64,000 nt of DNA from Isoetes taiwanensis (taxonomy: Eukaryota; Streptophyta; Lycopodiopsida; Isoetales; Isoetaceae). The DNA lies in the NCBI GenBank assembly GCA_021234155.1, contig JAJEKV010000218.1:434001-498000 (forward strand), written 5' to 3'. A program made the translations under genes and the position numbers. Positions 11,715 to 21,880 of this stretch are shown piece after piece. Each line of letters starts with the position of its first letter. The stretch's first letter is position 1. The notes below the pieces were generated by a model. That model did not search any database. It saw only the letters and a list, made by a program, of their open reading frames with translations, and was not told the DNA's origin.

Positions 11715-11772
11715 CAGGCTGTTTTTTTCAAGGGAATCTTTGAAACGGGAGTGCTGCAACACTCCCGTTTAA
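11715..11772. repeat. E1 right end: subterminal motif, terminal hairpin and TTAA
   Basis: GGGAATCTTTG is followed by an inverted pair, AAACGGGAGTG and CACTCCCGTTT, around a 6-base loop, ending at TTAA (11769-11772). The tip is the complement of the left end ACGGGAG. E2's right end has the same plan with different sequence, so the hairpin plan is conserved while the bases are not. Confidence 0.75.
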
Positions 11773-12194
11773 TTTGCAATCGTGTTAAGGGCCTATGCAA
11801 TGGAACACGGTTGATTATACGAAAGCTGGGAAGACGTGTTATTGAGGCAGAGATAGTAACTGGGACACACGTTGGTGATAGTGTGCTGCTATCGCGCATT
11901 CCAATTGTGCCTACCGATTCAGGTTTGCCATTTCAGTTTGAAAGGGTGCAATTCCCTCTGCGGCCGGCCTTTGCCATGACCATAAACAAGTCCCAGGGCC
12001 AGACAATGCATAAGGTGGGGATATATCTTCCAAAGCCTGTCTTTACGCATGGACAATTGTATGTGGCATTCTCAAGGGTACAAAATCGACAAGGAATTAG
12101 GGTTGCTATTAAAGACCCACCATCCATGCCTCAAGAAGACGCCAATACAGTTTCAAGGTTCACAAGGAACGTGGTTTACACGGATGCTTTGTGA
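11773..12194 (+). pseudogene. Helitron helicase C-terminal part, right of E1
   Basis: GLCNGTRLIIRKL...VLLSRIPIVPTD...PFQFERVQFPLRPAFAMT, then INKSQGQTMHKVGIYLP and HGQLYVAFSRVQ, are the C-terminal SF1 helicase motifs of Helitrons (INKSQGQT is motif V-like and YVAFSR is motif VI-like). The part joins the segment ending at 3337 in the same frame across E1 when one TTAA is counted. It ends VVYTDAL and a stop at 12194, the normal end of a Helitron helicase. Confidence 0.9.
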
Positions 12195-12307
12195 TCCGCG
12201 TAAGTGTCATGTTCTCGACTAACGTTGTGATGTCCATATATTGCATGTATATGTGTTTTTTTTTCAAAGGTTCTCATGCTTCTTGGATGTTTTTTGATCT
12301 TCTGAAT

Positions 12308-12910
12308 GTGTGCAGATCATGAAGCCCTACACACCTTTTATACCTCGGGAACTTGGAAATCCTAAGCCAAGGGCGATAGTTCATGTACATCGTAGGGATG
12401 GTGAGTGTAAGATTTGTTAGTTCCAACAATAACAATTGCTTATATGCTCCTTAATTAAGGAGTTATTTTTTTCTGAAATGATATCTTATTGTTGTAGGGA
12501 GTTATGCGATAGTTGATAACACGCTTACCGGGCGTGTGGTCGTGTTGAGTCAAAAAAGTTTCCCTCCAAGTATACATGCGGGGGAACTTGCTTCACGCCA
12601 GAGGCATCACACACATTGGTGTTTGTGATGGGAGACGGTTCAAGGCTTGGGCATCGATTCCACATGACGCAGCTTGGTGATTACTGAGCTTCACGAGTTC
12701 CTAACAAAGCATAACATTGTTGTTGGTACACCTGAGTCGCGCGTGTGGGACATCGTATCAGAGCATGTTTACACGTTCATGTTTGCCACCATAGGCACGA
12801 CGGGAGGAGCTTCTATACCTATCAACCATGAATCGAAGCTTCATATCGAGCCGACGGATGTTCCTAGAGTTCTCTGGGACAGGTTCTTCGTGATGTGGAT
12901 CCACTGAGAT
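12308..12910 (+). pseudogene. Unrecognised exon-like stretches downstream of the helicase
   Basis: Two or three pieces look spliced. IMKPYTPFIPRELGNPKPR (after TGTGCAG at about 12310) ends near a GTGAGTG donor. SYAIVDNTLTGRVVVLSQKS follows a TTGTAG acceptor near 12497. A 77-codon open stretch, 12674-12907, reads ITELHEFLTKHNIVVGTP...WDRFFVMWIH. A frameshift or stop lies near 12628. I do not recognise the family. It lies inside H1 between the helicase stop and the 3' hairpin, so it is either a C-terminal extension of the Helitron protein or a captured gene fragment. Confidence 0.4.
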
Positions 12911-13148
12911 TGACGGGCATAACCTCATTTTGCACTAAAAGTATTTTGTATTTGCGTATAGAACCAGTATATTTGTTTAACATTTTGTTTGTACTTCATA
13001 TTATGTGTACACTTTAAAAGGTAAAGTTTGTTCCGTATCTATATTTGTCTATTTCCACCTACACGTATATTGCCTTCGATGCATTGTGCGCATTCACGAC
13101 ACAACCACAACTAACGCACATAAATGCCCACATACGTCCACGACTAAT

Positions 13149-13177
13149 GCCCGGCATCGCCGGGCACACGTTTCTAT
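13149..13177 (+). repeat. Helitron H1 3' terminal hairpin
   Basis: The perfect hairpin GCCCGGC-ATC-GCCGGGC (13149-13165) is followed after 8 bases by CTAT. Helitrons end with such a GC-rich hairpin about 10 bases before CTRR. Three other places in this window have the same hairpin type followed by CTAG and T. CTAT here is probably a mutated CTAG. Confidence 0.7.
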
Positions 13178-14080
13178 GTATTATATATTCTAATATTTGC
13201 TTGATTTTATTAAATAAGTGATTATTTTCTTTGTAATGTCAATATATAAATTGTTATTTCAAGTATATTTGTTGTTGTAATGCTATATTTTGTTGATGTT
13301 AAGTTCAAGCAAATAGGTCTTTCCCTTGCCTTGTTTAACGCAAAACGTGAAAAGATAACAATATATACAACATACACTACAGTTTTTTAAATGCAAAAAA
13401 TGGAATTAAAAACCCTAAATACACTGAAAATAATGCTTATGTGGCGCGATTTTGGAATAGACATAATCCCAAAATAAATGAATAATGGTTGAGGTTAGTT
13501 ATAAAAAAGTAAAATGGCATAAAAGACGCTTGGTAAAAAAGGCTCACCCTTTAATCTTTTGCCTGTGTGAACGCGGTCTTTAGATTAGTTCTAAAAAGAA
13601 AAAGGGGAAATAAGAGGTCCTTGGTAAAAAGGGCACATCCATCAGCCTTTTGCCTCTTTGGAGTAAAATATGCTCATGGCAATAAGGAGTAGAGCTTATG
13701 TTGCAACATAACAATACATAGTTCAGTTGAAAATCATGAGCAATTAAAGAGAGAGCATCATTTACATGTTTCAATCTATGCCCAGCATTGACTAGTGTAT
13801 CTAGAATATGGAGGCTGAAATGCGTGGTGAAGTATGTTATTTGAAAACATAAAGAATTGTGTTGAAGGAAAAACGGGTAGAGGGTAGAACGTGACAATAC
13901 TACTATTTATTATATGTTAAGCTTTCTTGTACAATGTAAGTAGAAAATGTCAACAAAATATCTTATGTAGAGGTCTTTGACAAAGTCAAACTACAGTCAA
14001 AATATGTAAGTTTTGACTTTTCACCTTTTGCCATAAGAAATTGACGCCAGAAGACGTATTTTTTGCTCAGAATTTGTTTC
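13178..14080. other. No gene seen; AT-rich spacer
   Basis: AT-rich DNA. A pair of similar stretches near 13500-13560 and 13580-13640 (both with 'AAAAAGGnnnA..CCnTTnnnCTTTTGCCT' character) suggests a short degenerate duplication. I see no coding motif or RNA gene. Confidence 0.5.
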
Positions 14081-15828
14081 AGAGGGCAAAGGTTCGCATG
14101 GAAGGTTGGAGTGAGAACTTACAAATCTTGAATCGAAATGTACAACGTGGAATGGCGGTTGGGACGATCTGAAGCAATTCTGCAGCTGGAACAGGTGAAA
14201 ATGCAAATAAGTTCAAGAACTGTAGTTTTTGGAGTGTAAGTCGTATCGTAGTCCCTAGTTGATATTTCGATGTTTAATATTGCAGGAGATGGTGATTTTA
14301 CGTCAGTACCAGCACAAAAATATTGTAAAATATTTGGGGACGGAAAGAGTAAGTTGCTGATATAACCTGGAGGGTCTTTGTTATGGAGGCTCTTTGTTAT
14401 GATAAATGATTGGTGCTAGAAGAATAAGATGCCTTATTTGATCTGTCTCCTTAGTCATCAACGCCTGCTATAAAAATAGGTTAATGACATATTCGATATG
14501 CCTTTTAGAAATTCCACTCTGGCTTTCCAGGGTTTTTAGAAATGTCCCGCATATATTATACACGATAGTTTTTGGTGGTTTTGATGTTCCTGTGTTTCTA
14601 ATTATATACAATTGCTAGCTTGCTTTATCCTTGCAAAACTACCACGAGTCAAGGGTAAATACATTTTCCCCTGTCCATTTCTCCCAATCTAAAGTGGGAA
14701 GATAGTTATTAATATTATATTTTGGAATGCTGCTTCACCTCATTCCTGCCTTTTAATTCCTAGTCAATTTTGTTGTCATTGACATACAATGGTCTCTGCG
14801 TTTGTTTCCCAATTGCTTGTTTTTCTAAATACTTCTCACTGTCATCTATTGCTATCGTTATCTTCTTTCTTCTTGCTAACATTGAAACTGATGCAGTATC
14901 TAGGGTTTGGATAAGTGTTTAACAATAATTTCTTTGCTGTATTCTGTCAACTCTGTAAAAGAAAATTCATGCTTTTTCAGAAAGATGGCAACTTTTACAT
15001 TTTTTTGGAGTTGATGACCCAAGGATCTCTTGCTTCATTATACGAGACCACTCCTTTTTTTGAAAGGCAAATACGGAAGTACACGAGACAGATACTTGAA
15101 GGCCTCAAGTACTTGCACGACCACCAAATCTTTCACAGGTTCCTATACTTTTGGACCTCTTTGTCAAATTTTGTGATCCGTTTATGGAAGTCAGAAATCA
15201 GTCAGGTATTGAAAGGAGCTAACTTAATATTCTCTTTCTTAACGGCATTTTGTCAGGGATATAAAATGTGCCAATATTCTTGTTGGCGCAAGCGGAGATG
15301 TCAAACTTGCTGATTTTGGAATGGCCAAACAGGTGTGAGTTTTTCACAAGTGAATGATGGACTTTGTTGATTTTGCCATTTACGATTTAATGGTTCATTT
15401 CTTGTATACGTAGCTAGGTAACAACATAAATGGCTTGAAGATGTTGCTTCTATAAGTCGTTCCTTTTTTGCTGTCACAGTTAAGTTTGGCAAATGAAGAC
15501 CTCTCTCCTAAGGGAACCCCATACTGGATGGCGCCGGAGGTAACTTATTTTCTGCAGTAATAGGAAATCCTGTTATAGCCTTGGAATGGGGAAATTTGCC
15601 ATTATGAGACTCATGGCTCATGCTTTCAGGTCACCAATCCAAAAAAAACGCCTGCTGGTCTACCTGCAGACATTTGGAGTTTAGGATGTACTGTTCTAGA
15701 AATGTTCACCCGCAAACATCCGTTTGGTGATTTGTCACTGGTAAAGGCTTCTCTATTAACCTTAATGTCTCTGCCTGCAGTAAGGAGGGAGTCTAATTTT
15801 AATTGCTCTATCTATTGATTAAGGAGTA

Positions 15829-15973
15829 GATAACGCCCTGGGCCGAGGGTGTTACTGAAAAAAAAATTTGAGGGCCATCAAAATGGCGAGGGTGTGCGCG
15901 TAGCGCACGCCCGAGCCATTTTGATGGCCCGAAAATTTTTTTTGAAGTAACACCCGAGGGCCAGGGCGTTATC
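15829..15973. mobile_element. 145-bp foldback element in a MAP3K intron
   Basis: A near-perfect long hairpin. The left arm GATAACGCCCTGG... and GGGTGTTACT... pairs with ...AGTAACACCC and ...CCAGGGCGTTATC. The arms of about 60 bases surround a GCGCG-TAGCGC centre. It has the size and structure of a miniature inverted-repeat element. It sits directly left of a second small element. Target duplication is unclear. Confidence 0.7.
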
Positions 15974-15977
15974 GCCC

Positions 15978-16157
15978 TTAACACACTGCCCCGAGAGTTT
16001 TGGGCCATCCGATCATTATCAAAATTGATCTGGATCCGTCCATTTCATAACATCCTAGGGTGTTATGGAGTAGCAGTGTGTTATAGCTCCAGTAACACAC
16101 TGATCAAGATTGATCTGAACCGTTGGATCACTATAAACTTGAGGGGCAGTGTGTTAA
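15978..16157. mobile_element. 172-bp MITE flanked by TTAA
   Basis: TTAA (15978-15981), then CACACTGCCCC ... GGGGCAGTGTG, then TTAA (16154-16157). The 11-bp terminal repeats are perfect. TTAA is the same target duplication as for E1 and E2, although the tips differ. The internal part holds partial copies of the TAACACACTG end and the GATCTG(A)ACC(G) motif repeated in both halves. Confidence 0.8.
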
Positions 16158-16595
16158 GAATCCATACTTACGGTCTATTGCAGGTTATAAGGCCTCACTC
16201 ATATTCCTTGTTGGCATTGTGGGAAATTTTTTTCATCCCTCTTCATAGTTATCAACCTACTTGTTCACATGCTGCCGTAACGCTTCAAACTATTTAATGA
16301 AAGCACGCACTTTTCAATTGCATAAGTGAAGTCCATTGGAAAGCCCCTTTTATTTTTAATTGGAATTTGCATGAAATGCTAAGGCCTTCTTGTCACTGAC
16401 GCATGGATGATTGTGGGTTTTCAGGAACAAGCAACTTATAAGATTGGAAAGGGGGAAGCGCCACCTCTAGATGCTGATTTGCCTGATGATGCCAAAGATT
16501 TCCTAGCACGGTGTTTGCAGCCAGATCCATCAAAACGACATACTGCAGCAATGCTGCTTGAGCACCCGTTTGTAAATTTGTCATGTCCCAAATGA

Positions 16596-17708
16596 TTTGG
16601 CTACAACCATAGAGAACCTCAAATGTCTTGGCCACAACAGTAGAGAACCTCAAATATCTTGGCAGGAAGCTCGAGGTCCATACTATACTATGGATGTTAT
16701 AAGCTATGTTATAAGTTTCTTTTGAGATTTTAATTTTATTATCAAACTAATAGCATTGCTTAGCTTTTCGTCAGGTAAAAGGCATAGGCATGATGATCTA
16801 TATCTAATACTAAAGGAGTTTTAGGATAGTCTGTGCAGCATCATGTCCCTTCATTTTTTTAAATTGTTTTCATCCCTTGGATTTACCGTTTTTCATGCCC
16901 TTATACTGCCTGGGCTTCGAGAACTTTGCCGGATCATTTTTACTTGTAGCATGAGCTCTCTGCGGCTTGCTTCTCCTATTTGTCGCCTCCATTTTGACAA
17001 ATCTGACCCATTTCACGCCGAATTGGCATAGTAAGATCGAGCTATTTCTCCAATCCGGAAGGTGGTCCTCCCAAGTGGGCAGCCCTCTGTTCTCGATCTT
17101 GCTAGCTCTTGACGCCCTTTTTAACATGCTTTGTAATTTCGTGCATACAGCCACTACATTCAGTTCCTTGTCTACGTGCCTTAGCCTCTACTTCCTTAGC
17201 CTCAGCTGCCGCTGCTACAACTAAGAGCAATACGGACCAGATTATTAGAGACATTGTTGGGCTCAAAAAGTCTGTTGGGAGGTGAGTTACTTATAGGTTT
17301 TTTGCCTTTGTCAAAAGGTAGATATAATCTTTTGCTTCCTGTGGCCTTCTAACCGAGATAGATGCCTGCCTTGAAGGACGTGAGCAAATATGGAATGGAA
17401 GACGGTATTTTTCCAGGATTTTTCTAGATGGGTTTGGCTTCTTTTGCCCTAAGCTCTCCACTTTCTTCAGCTTCGAGAAGTCTTGGGTATGTTCCTCTTA
17501 CTTCTTTGGGTGTAAATTCTATAGTGGTGATCAAAAAAACGCGACAGCACCCAGCACTTAAAGCACTTAGATCCTGTCAGCCTTGTGTCACGCATTTAAT
17601 GCTGGCAATTCCCGCGCCATAACCGTACGCCATAGCCATAAGCCATAGCTTTTACTCGAACTTTCTCGCGCCATAGCCATAGCCGAAAGCCAAATTCTTT
17701 GCATCAGA
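16596..17708. other. No intact gene; holds a dispersed repeat (17427-17507)
   Basis: Mostly AT-rich. The stretch 17427-17507 (GCTTCTTTTGCCCTAAGCTC, then TTCGAGAAGTCTTG) recurs at 43017-43085. Near 17600-17690 a short motif, GCCATAGCCATAAGCC, is repeated (CCATAGCCATAGCC). No protein family is recognised. Confidence 0.5.
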
Positions 17709-19448
17709 ATGGGCGAAGCAGTGACAGTAGAAGATTTTGTGGAAATGCATGGATTGTCGGATGATAGACTAATTCCGGCTGAAGAAAAAAATCACCACTG
17801 AAGATTGGCTATCAGTTTGGAGAGAGGAGATAAATTCCAGACACAGTATAAAAATCTCGCTGGTACAGTCACATCTGAAAGAAGAATTACAATCATTGAT
17901 AAAAAAGCTTTATCAGAGTGAGGGATTATGCAATAATGAGGTCAAAAAACAGATAGCCTATGCTTTTGCATGGAAAATTGCATATCTGCACAAAGAAATC
18001 CTGAAAAGTACAAGGTAAACTGGGCTGCTGCTGGAGCCCAAATTATGAAATACAGGAGGTGTAGGAAGCCTGAGCAATTGGAACCAAAAAGTAATACAGA
18101 GAAGAAGATGGTAGAAGCTGAAGAGGAAAAGAAGTTGGCAGTAGAATCTTTTATTTTGAACACAAAAATTTTACAGAATGTAGAACTGATCAAGAATGAG
18201 ATCACCAGAATTTCTAGTGAGAGAGAAGCTTGTGCATTGGAGTTGAATGACATCCTTGTCACATTGGCAGCAGAGGATCTCTCAAATCAGGCTTTAAGTG
18301 GCAATGTGGCAGTAGCAAACAATAATATTGAGCAAATGAAAAAGGAATTAGAACTCAAAAAGTCTTTGCAGGTAACTCCAGAGTTAGAGAAAGACATTGC
18401 TGAGCTTGAAACAAGTATTATGCTTGAGACCTATGCAGCAAAAAAAATGGCAAGTTATAGGAAGATCAATCCAAACACAACATCAAGAAAGGATGAATTG
18501 CAAGGTGAACTTCACATGAAGGATGCTAACCTCTCAATACTGAGATCAAACCTCAAAAACTTGGAAGAACTGAAAGGTATGTAATTTTCACCAATTAGAG
18601 TCAATGCAGTTAGTAGAGACTTACCTGTGCTATTTGAGGACGCTTGTGCTGCATGTGGATTAGCATTCTCCAGCAATTACAGGTTATCAGTAAAACTAAA
18701 ATGTGATCATGAGTATCACTTAATGTGCACAGCTTTGTTGGCTAAAGGTAAATGCATTGTTTGCACTTCATCTATCAGTTCTGCTGTATTTTTAGAGCTT
18801 GATATGATAGTGCCTGTGGACGAGACAATGCTTGAAAATACAGGATCACCTTCCATTGTACATGATAGGAGATCAACTCTTGGAAATCTTGCTCTGCTAC
18901 CCTCAACTTCAAGATCTCCTTATAAGATTGGAGCAAATAATGTTATATTAACAGATGATGAGGGTGAAGCTGCTACAGAAAACCTTGGGAAGGTTGTTGA
19001 GGGAAAAGCAAATTCAGAGTCACATCAAGAGAGTGATACAGAGATGGAAGTGGTGAAGGAACATTCGAAGAAAAGGAAAATTTCACCCAAATCAAAAGTG
19101 CAGGTTCCAAAGAAACAGAAAAGCAAAGATAAAGCAAGCAGGAAAGGAGAAGCACCTAAGAGGACTTATCCATTCAGAAGCAAGAAGAATCTGAAAGATG
19201 CAGTAGAGGCTGATGAGAATACAAGTTTAGAGTTGCATCAAACAACAGATGAAGCACTTGTAGCACTTAATAATGCTTCTACTTGGGAAAGCATCATCAC
19301 GACAGGTCAATCTGCTGCCACTGCTGCTGTTGAAGTAGAAGATCAGGCTCCAACTCCAAAAGAAGGTATTCTATTTCAAGCTATACTTCATGCTCTGAAT
19401 GACAAAAATGAATCTGTCTCGATCAAGAGTCTGTTACATGAAAATTAG
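17709..19448 (+). CDS. Coiled-coil and RING-H2-like zinc-finger protein, probably spliced
   Basis: It begins with MGEAVTVEDFVEMHGLSD (17709). A second frame carries ITTEDWLSVWREEI...KKQIAYAFAWKIAYLHKEIL (about 17790-17995). A 204-codon open frame follows (17970-18584) with long coiled coil. A 42-bp GTATGT...TGCAG intron (about 18581-18622) joins it in frame to the next exon. That exon holds CAACG...KLKCDHEYHLMC...KCIVC, spacing C-x2-C, C-x-H-x2-H-x2-C, C-x2-C, which looks like a RING-H2 finger. A Lys/Arg-rich nuclear-type linker follows. RING fingers usually mean E3 ubiquitin ligase activity, which is inference here. It precedes an FCP1-like domain and faces a transposase gene, so it may be transposon cargo. 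One early frameshift or unrecognised intron is present. Confidence 0.6.
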
Positions 19449-19619
19449 CTGGCCTTGATTCCATGCAGGGACAATTGGAGATAATTCCATATCAATGAAA
19501 GGAAGTGTTGTAGCCATTAAAAGGTATTTGAGTGTTCATTGTAGCCATTTGAGTGTTATTAATCAAAAAAATTTAAATTGCTTTGCAATGGTTGTTTGAA
19601 TTTGTTTTGTTCTAATGTA

Positions 19620-20783
19620 GGTCTGCACGAAATTCAAACAAATTTGATAATGAAAAAGATATCAAACATCATCAATAAAGTGAAGAAAAGGAGAGCAGAA
19701 ACAAAAGTGAAGCCAATTACTCTTGAATTTACAATTGAGACTCAAGCACTTGACAAATCAACATCAGAAGTTGAGCCACCTTTAGTTCCAAAAACTATAC
19801 TTGAGGCAACTATAGTTCAATAACCATTAGCTCCAAAAACTATAGTTCAACCAACTATAGTTGAGTCTTCTTTTGTGGGAGATAATATAGTTGAGGCAAA
19901 TATAGTTCAGCCAACAATGGTTCAACATTGTGTTGATACAGGGATGGTTCAGCCAACATGGTTCAGCCAACATGGTTCAACAAGTGAAGAATTTGGTAAA
20001 GCAGCACATAGCAGAAATATCATGGTGAGTAGAAAGCTATTGATTATGGACCTCAATGGTGTTTTGGTTAAAACATATTCAAAGTCTGAAAAACTTGAAA
20101 TACCTGGCCCACACATTATAGAGTATACAAAAAACAAGATAGTTTTATTCAGGCCTGGTGTTACAGAATTTTTAAACAAGGTAAGCATTTACTATGACTT
20201 GGCTATATGGTCATCTATGACTGCTTTCAATACAAAGGAAGTGTTACAGAAGTTGTGTCCATTACTTATACGCAGGTTTGTTTTTATTTGGGGACAAGAG
20301 TTTTGTGACAAAATGCCTTTTACGTTACCTGGACATGTTGACAAACCAGTGTTCATGAAACCTTTGGAAAAGGTGTACTGCCAGTTTCCTCAATATAGTG
20401 AAAGATGTATTTTGGTTGATGACTCAGTTTATAAGACATTCTTGTCTCCACCTTATACAACTGTTATTGCAGCAAGCATGAGGATTGAAGAATTTAAGTC
20501 AAGTTTAAGTTTGCTAGTGGATTCCATATTTCCATTGTTGTATCAACTTGCAATGGATGATAACTGGAAGACATTATTGAAGAGAGCACAATATGTGGAT
20601 TTCTTTGACATGGAGGCCGTGGACATTCTTGAGAGGTTGGATGCAGCAATGTTAACAGTTCCTCAGCAGGTTTCTTTTGATCTCTATTACTCTACATTTG
20701 TGAAGTGGCTGACTGAACAGGCAGATAGCAAGTTCATCAACAACTCTGCCGTGCAACACCTGAAACAATTTGTAAATAGTTAG
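19620..20783 (+). CDS. FCP1/SCP-like (HAD) phosphatase domain protein with repeat-rich N-terminus
   Basis: The frame 19620-19823 (GLHEIQTNLIMKKISNIINK...) continues after a single TAA into the open frame 19875-20783. Around the junction lie short repeats: PKTILEATIVQ, PKTIVQPTIVE, NIVEANIVQPTMVQ, GMVQPTWFSQ. The domain reads LLIMDLNGVLV (HAD motif I, usually DxDGT/V, here DLN), FRPGVTEFL, YYDLAIWSSM (motif II), WGQEFCDKM, KPLEKV and ERCILVDDSVYK (motif III). These are the landmarks of FCP1/SCP-type Ser/Thr phosphatases. Plants have related proteins with DLNG, so the N may be normal for the subfamily. The gene may be the C-terminal part of the RING protein to its left. Confidence 0.65.
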
Positions 20784-21639
20784 GTGAAACAAATTGTAAA
20801 TAGTCAACTGACAGCCCCTGGCCATTTTTGTTGTTCATGTAGGCTGGCCAATTTTGTATACATTTTGATATATACTTTGGATCTGGATATACTTATTAAG
20901 TTATCAATGAATATTTTTATCTTCTTTGCACAATTGCTGCTCCTAAACTGTTATCAACTTGAAGGCAGGCTGCTCATTATTTGTTGGCATGTCTGCTCAT
21001 CCATACTATACAGGTTGTCTTTCACCAAAGTCATGTCAAATTTGCAAAGCCTAACGAGGTGGCTGTACACTGTGGCCAGTGGTTTGTCTAAAAGAAGTTG
21101 AAAACTTAATTCTCCTTCCAATTGTTTGTAATAGTAGCCAGAAAGTATGACCTCACCAATTCCAAAAACATTGCCCCAGCCATCTTCATAATCATCTAGT
21201 AATGTGTTCTTTGTCTCAATACATTTCAGAACATAAAAGTCTACACTCTCAGCATTGTCTTCTTCTGCATTTACTGCAAAATTGTCCCCTACTTCTACAT
21301 TAGAACTGGTCAGATCATGGTCACCATCATCTTCACTATCAGTCTCCTCGTCTTCAGACTCAACCTCATTGTCAGGAATTTCCTGCACTTCTGCTTTTTT
21401 TGGGACCAACTCGTTTGTCTCCCAACCTCCTATACGAGATTTAGTGCTACAGGAGTCCCATTTCCCTTGCTGGCAAGACATGCAAAAACATGACAAAGGT
21501 CTATGTGCAAGCTTCAAAGGATTTTCTCTATCAAAAGGCCTGATGCAATGAATTTTAGTTGTCCCTTTGAGAGTCTGAGCATCATACCTTTCTGATCTAT
21601 CTATATTATCAATTTCCCAAAAGTACCTGCAGGCAACAA

Positions 21640-21880
21640 TTAATCAAGTGCTGTAAGTGCTTAACTGCTGTAAGTACTGTAAGTGTTGTACAGATAAGTA
21701 AACATTCCAATAACAAAAAAAAAAGAAGTTCAAAATGTTATATTTGTACATAAATGGCCTTCAATATGTACAAAACTAGTAAACTATCACCAAACATACA
21801 TAAAAATCATGCACAATAATTATTATAAAATACAGGTCTAGGTGCTTCAAGTGCTTCAAGTGCTACAAGTGCAGTACTTA
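21640..21880. repeat. Short CTGTAAGTGCTT-like repeats in transposase intron
   Basis: Several copies of GTGCTGTAAGTGCTT / GTACTGTAAGTGTTGT occur at 21648-21692, and GTGCTTCAAGTGCTTCAAGTG at 21841-21880. They lie in what appears to be an intron of the minus-strand transposase. Confidence 0.5.

Larger units (their letters stand above)
3338..11772. mobile_element. E1: 8.4-kb TTAA-flanked transposon with transposase and DNA methyltransferase genes
   Basis: The element proper is 3342-11768, with TTAA at 3338-3341 and 11769-11772. The ends are inverted (ACGGGAG...ACTCCCGT). It carries a minus-strand transposase (3704-6923), a central block of palindromes (6976-7640) and a plus-strand ParB-like/methyltransferase gene (7882 to about 11110) with a second palindrome cluster in an intron (9655-9892). 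It interrupts the Helitron helicase, and keeping one TTAA makes the helicase frame run on from ..DCVL to ..ICNRVKGLCNGTRL. It shares gene content, order and orientation with E2 but little DNA identity, and it is more decayed. Confidence 0.85.
131..13177 (+). mobile_element. Helitron H1, autonomous type, decayed and split by E1
   Basis: A rolling-circle transposon coding for a Rep/helicase protein, read left to right. Its parts are an N-terminal Helitron-like domain (141-1083), the Rep endonuclease (1040-2299), a Pif1-type helicase (2296-3337 and, after the E1 insertion, 11773-12194), extra exons (12308-12907) and a 3' terminal hairpin (13149-13165) followed by CTAT instead of the usual CTRR. 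The 5' end is missing because a LINE tail occupies it. Several frameshifts and stops make it inactive. E1 occupies 3338-11772 and is not part of it. Confidence 0.85.
14085..16595 (+). pseudogene. MEKK-type MAP3K kinase domain, N-lobe degraded
   Basis: Exons with GT-AG borders: SEAILQLEQ (14168-14194), EMVILRQYQHKNIVKYLGTER (14286-14348), KDGNFYIFLELMTQGSLASLY...YLHDHQIFHR (14981-15138), DIKCANILVGASGDVKLADFG (15257-15332), LSLANEDLSPKGTPYWMAPE (15480-15539), VTNPKKTPAGLPADIWSLGC...FGDLSL (15630-15740) and EQATYKIGKGEAPPLD...EHPFVNLSCPK (16425-16595). These give the catalytic loop HRDIKCAN, the DFG motif, the GTPYWMAPE activation segment and the C-lobe of the STE11/MEKK class that phosphorylates MAP2Ks. 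The glycine loop is visible only as GKGSHG (about 14093), and no VAIK-type lysine exon is found. I infer a pseudogene or captured gene fragment, although the C-lobe exons are clean. Confidence 0.82.

Noticed and set aside
3338-11772. piggyBac transposon on the basis of TTAA
   Set aside because: The encoded transposase shows DUF7869-like motifs (IDGMDQ, QLDNTTRENK, GHTHDQIDQ) and no piggyBac Cys-rich domain.
20954-21101. Plus-strand open frame after the phosphatase gene
   Set aside because: Antisense of the transposase C-terminus and low-complexity sequence.
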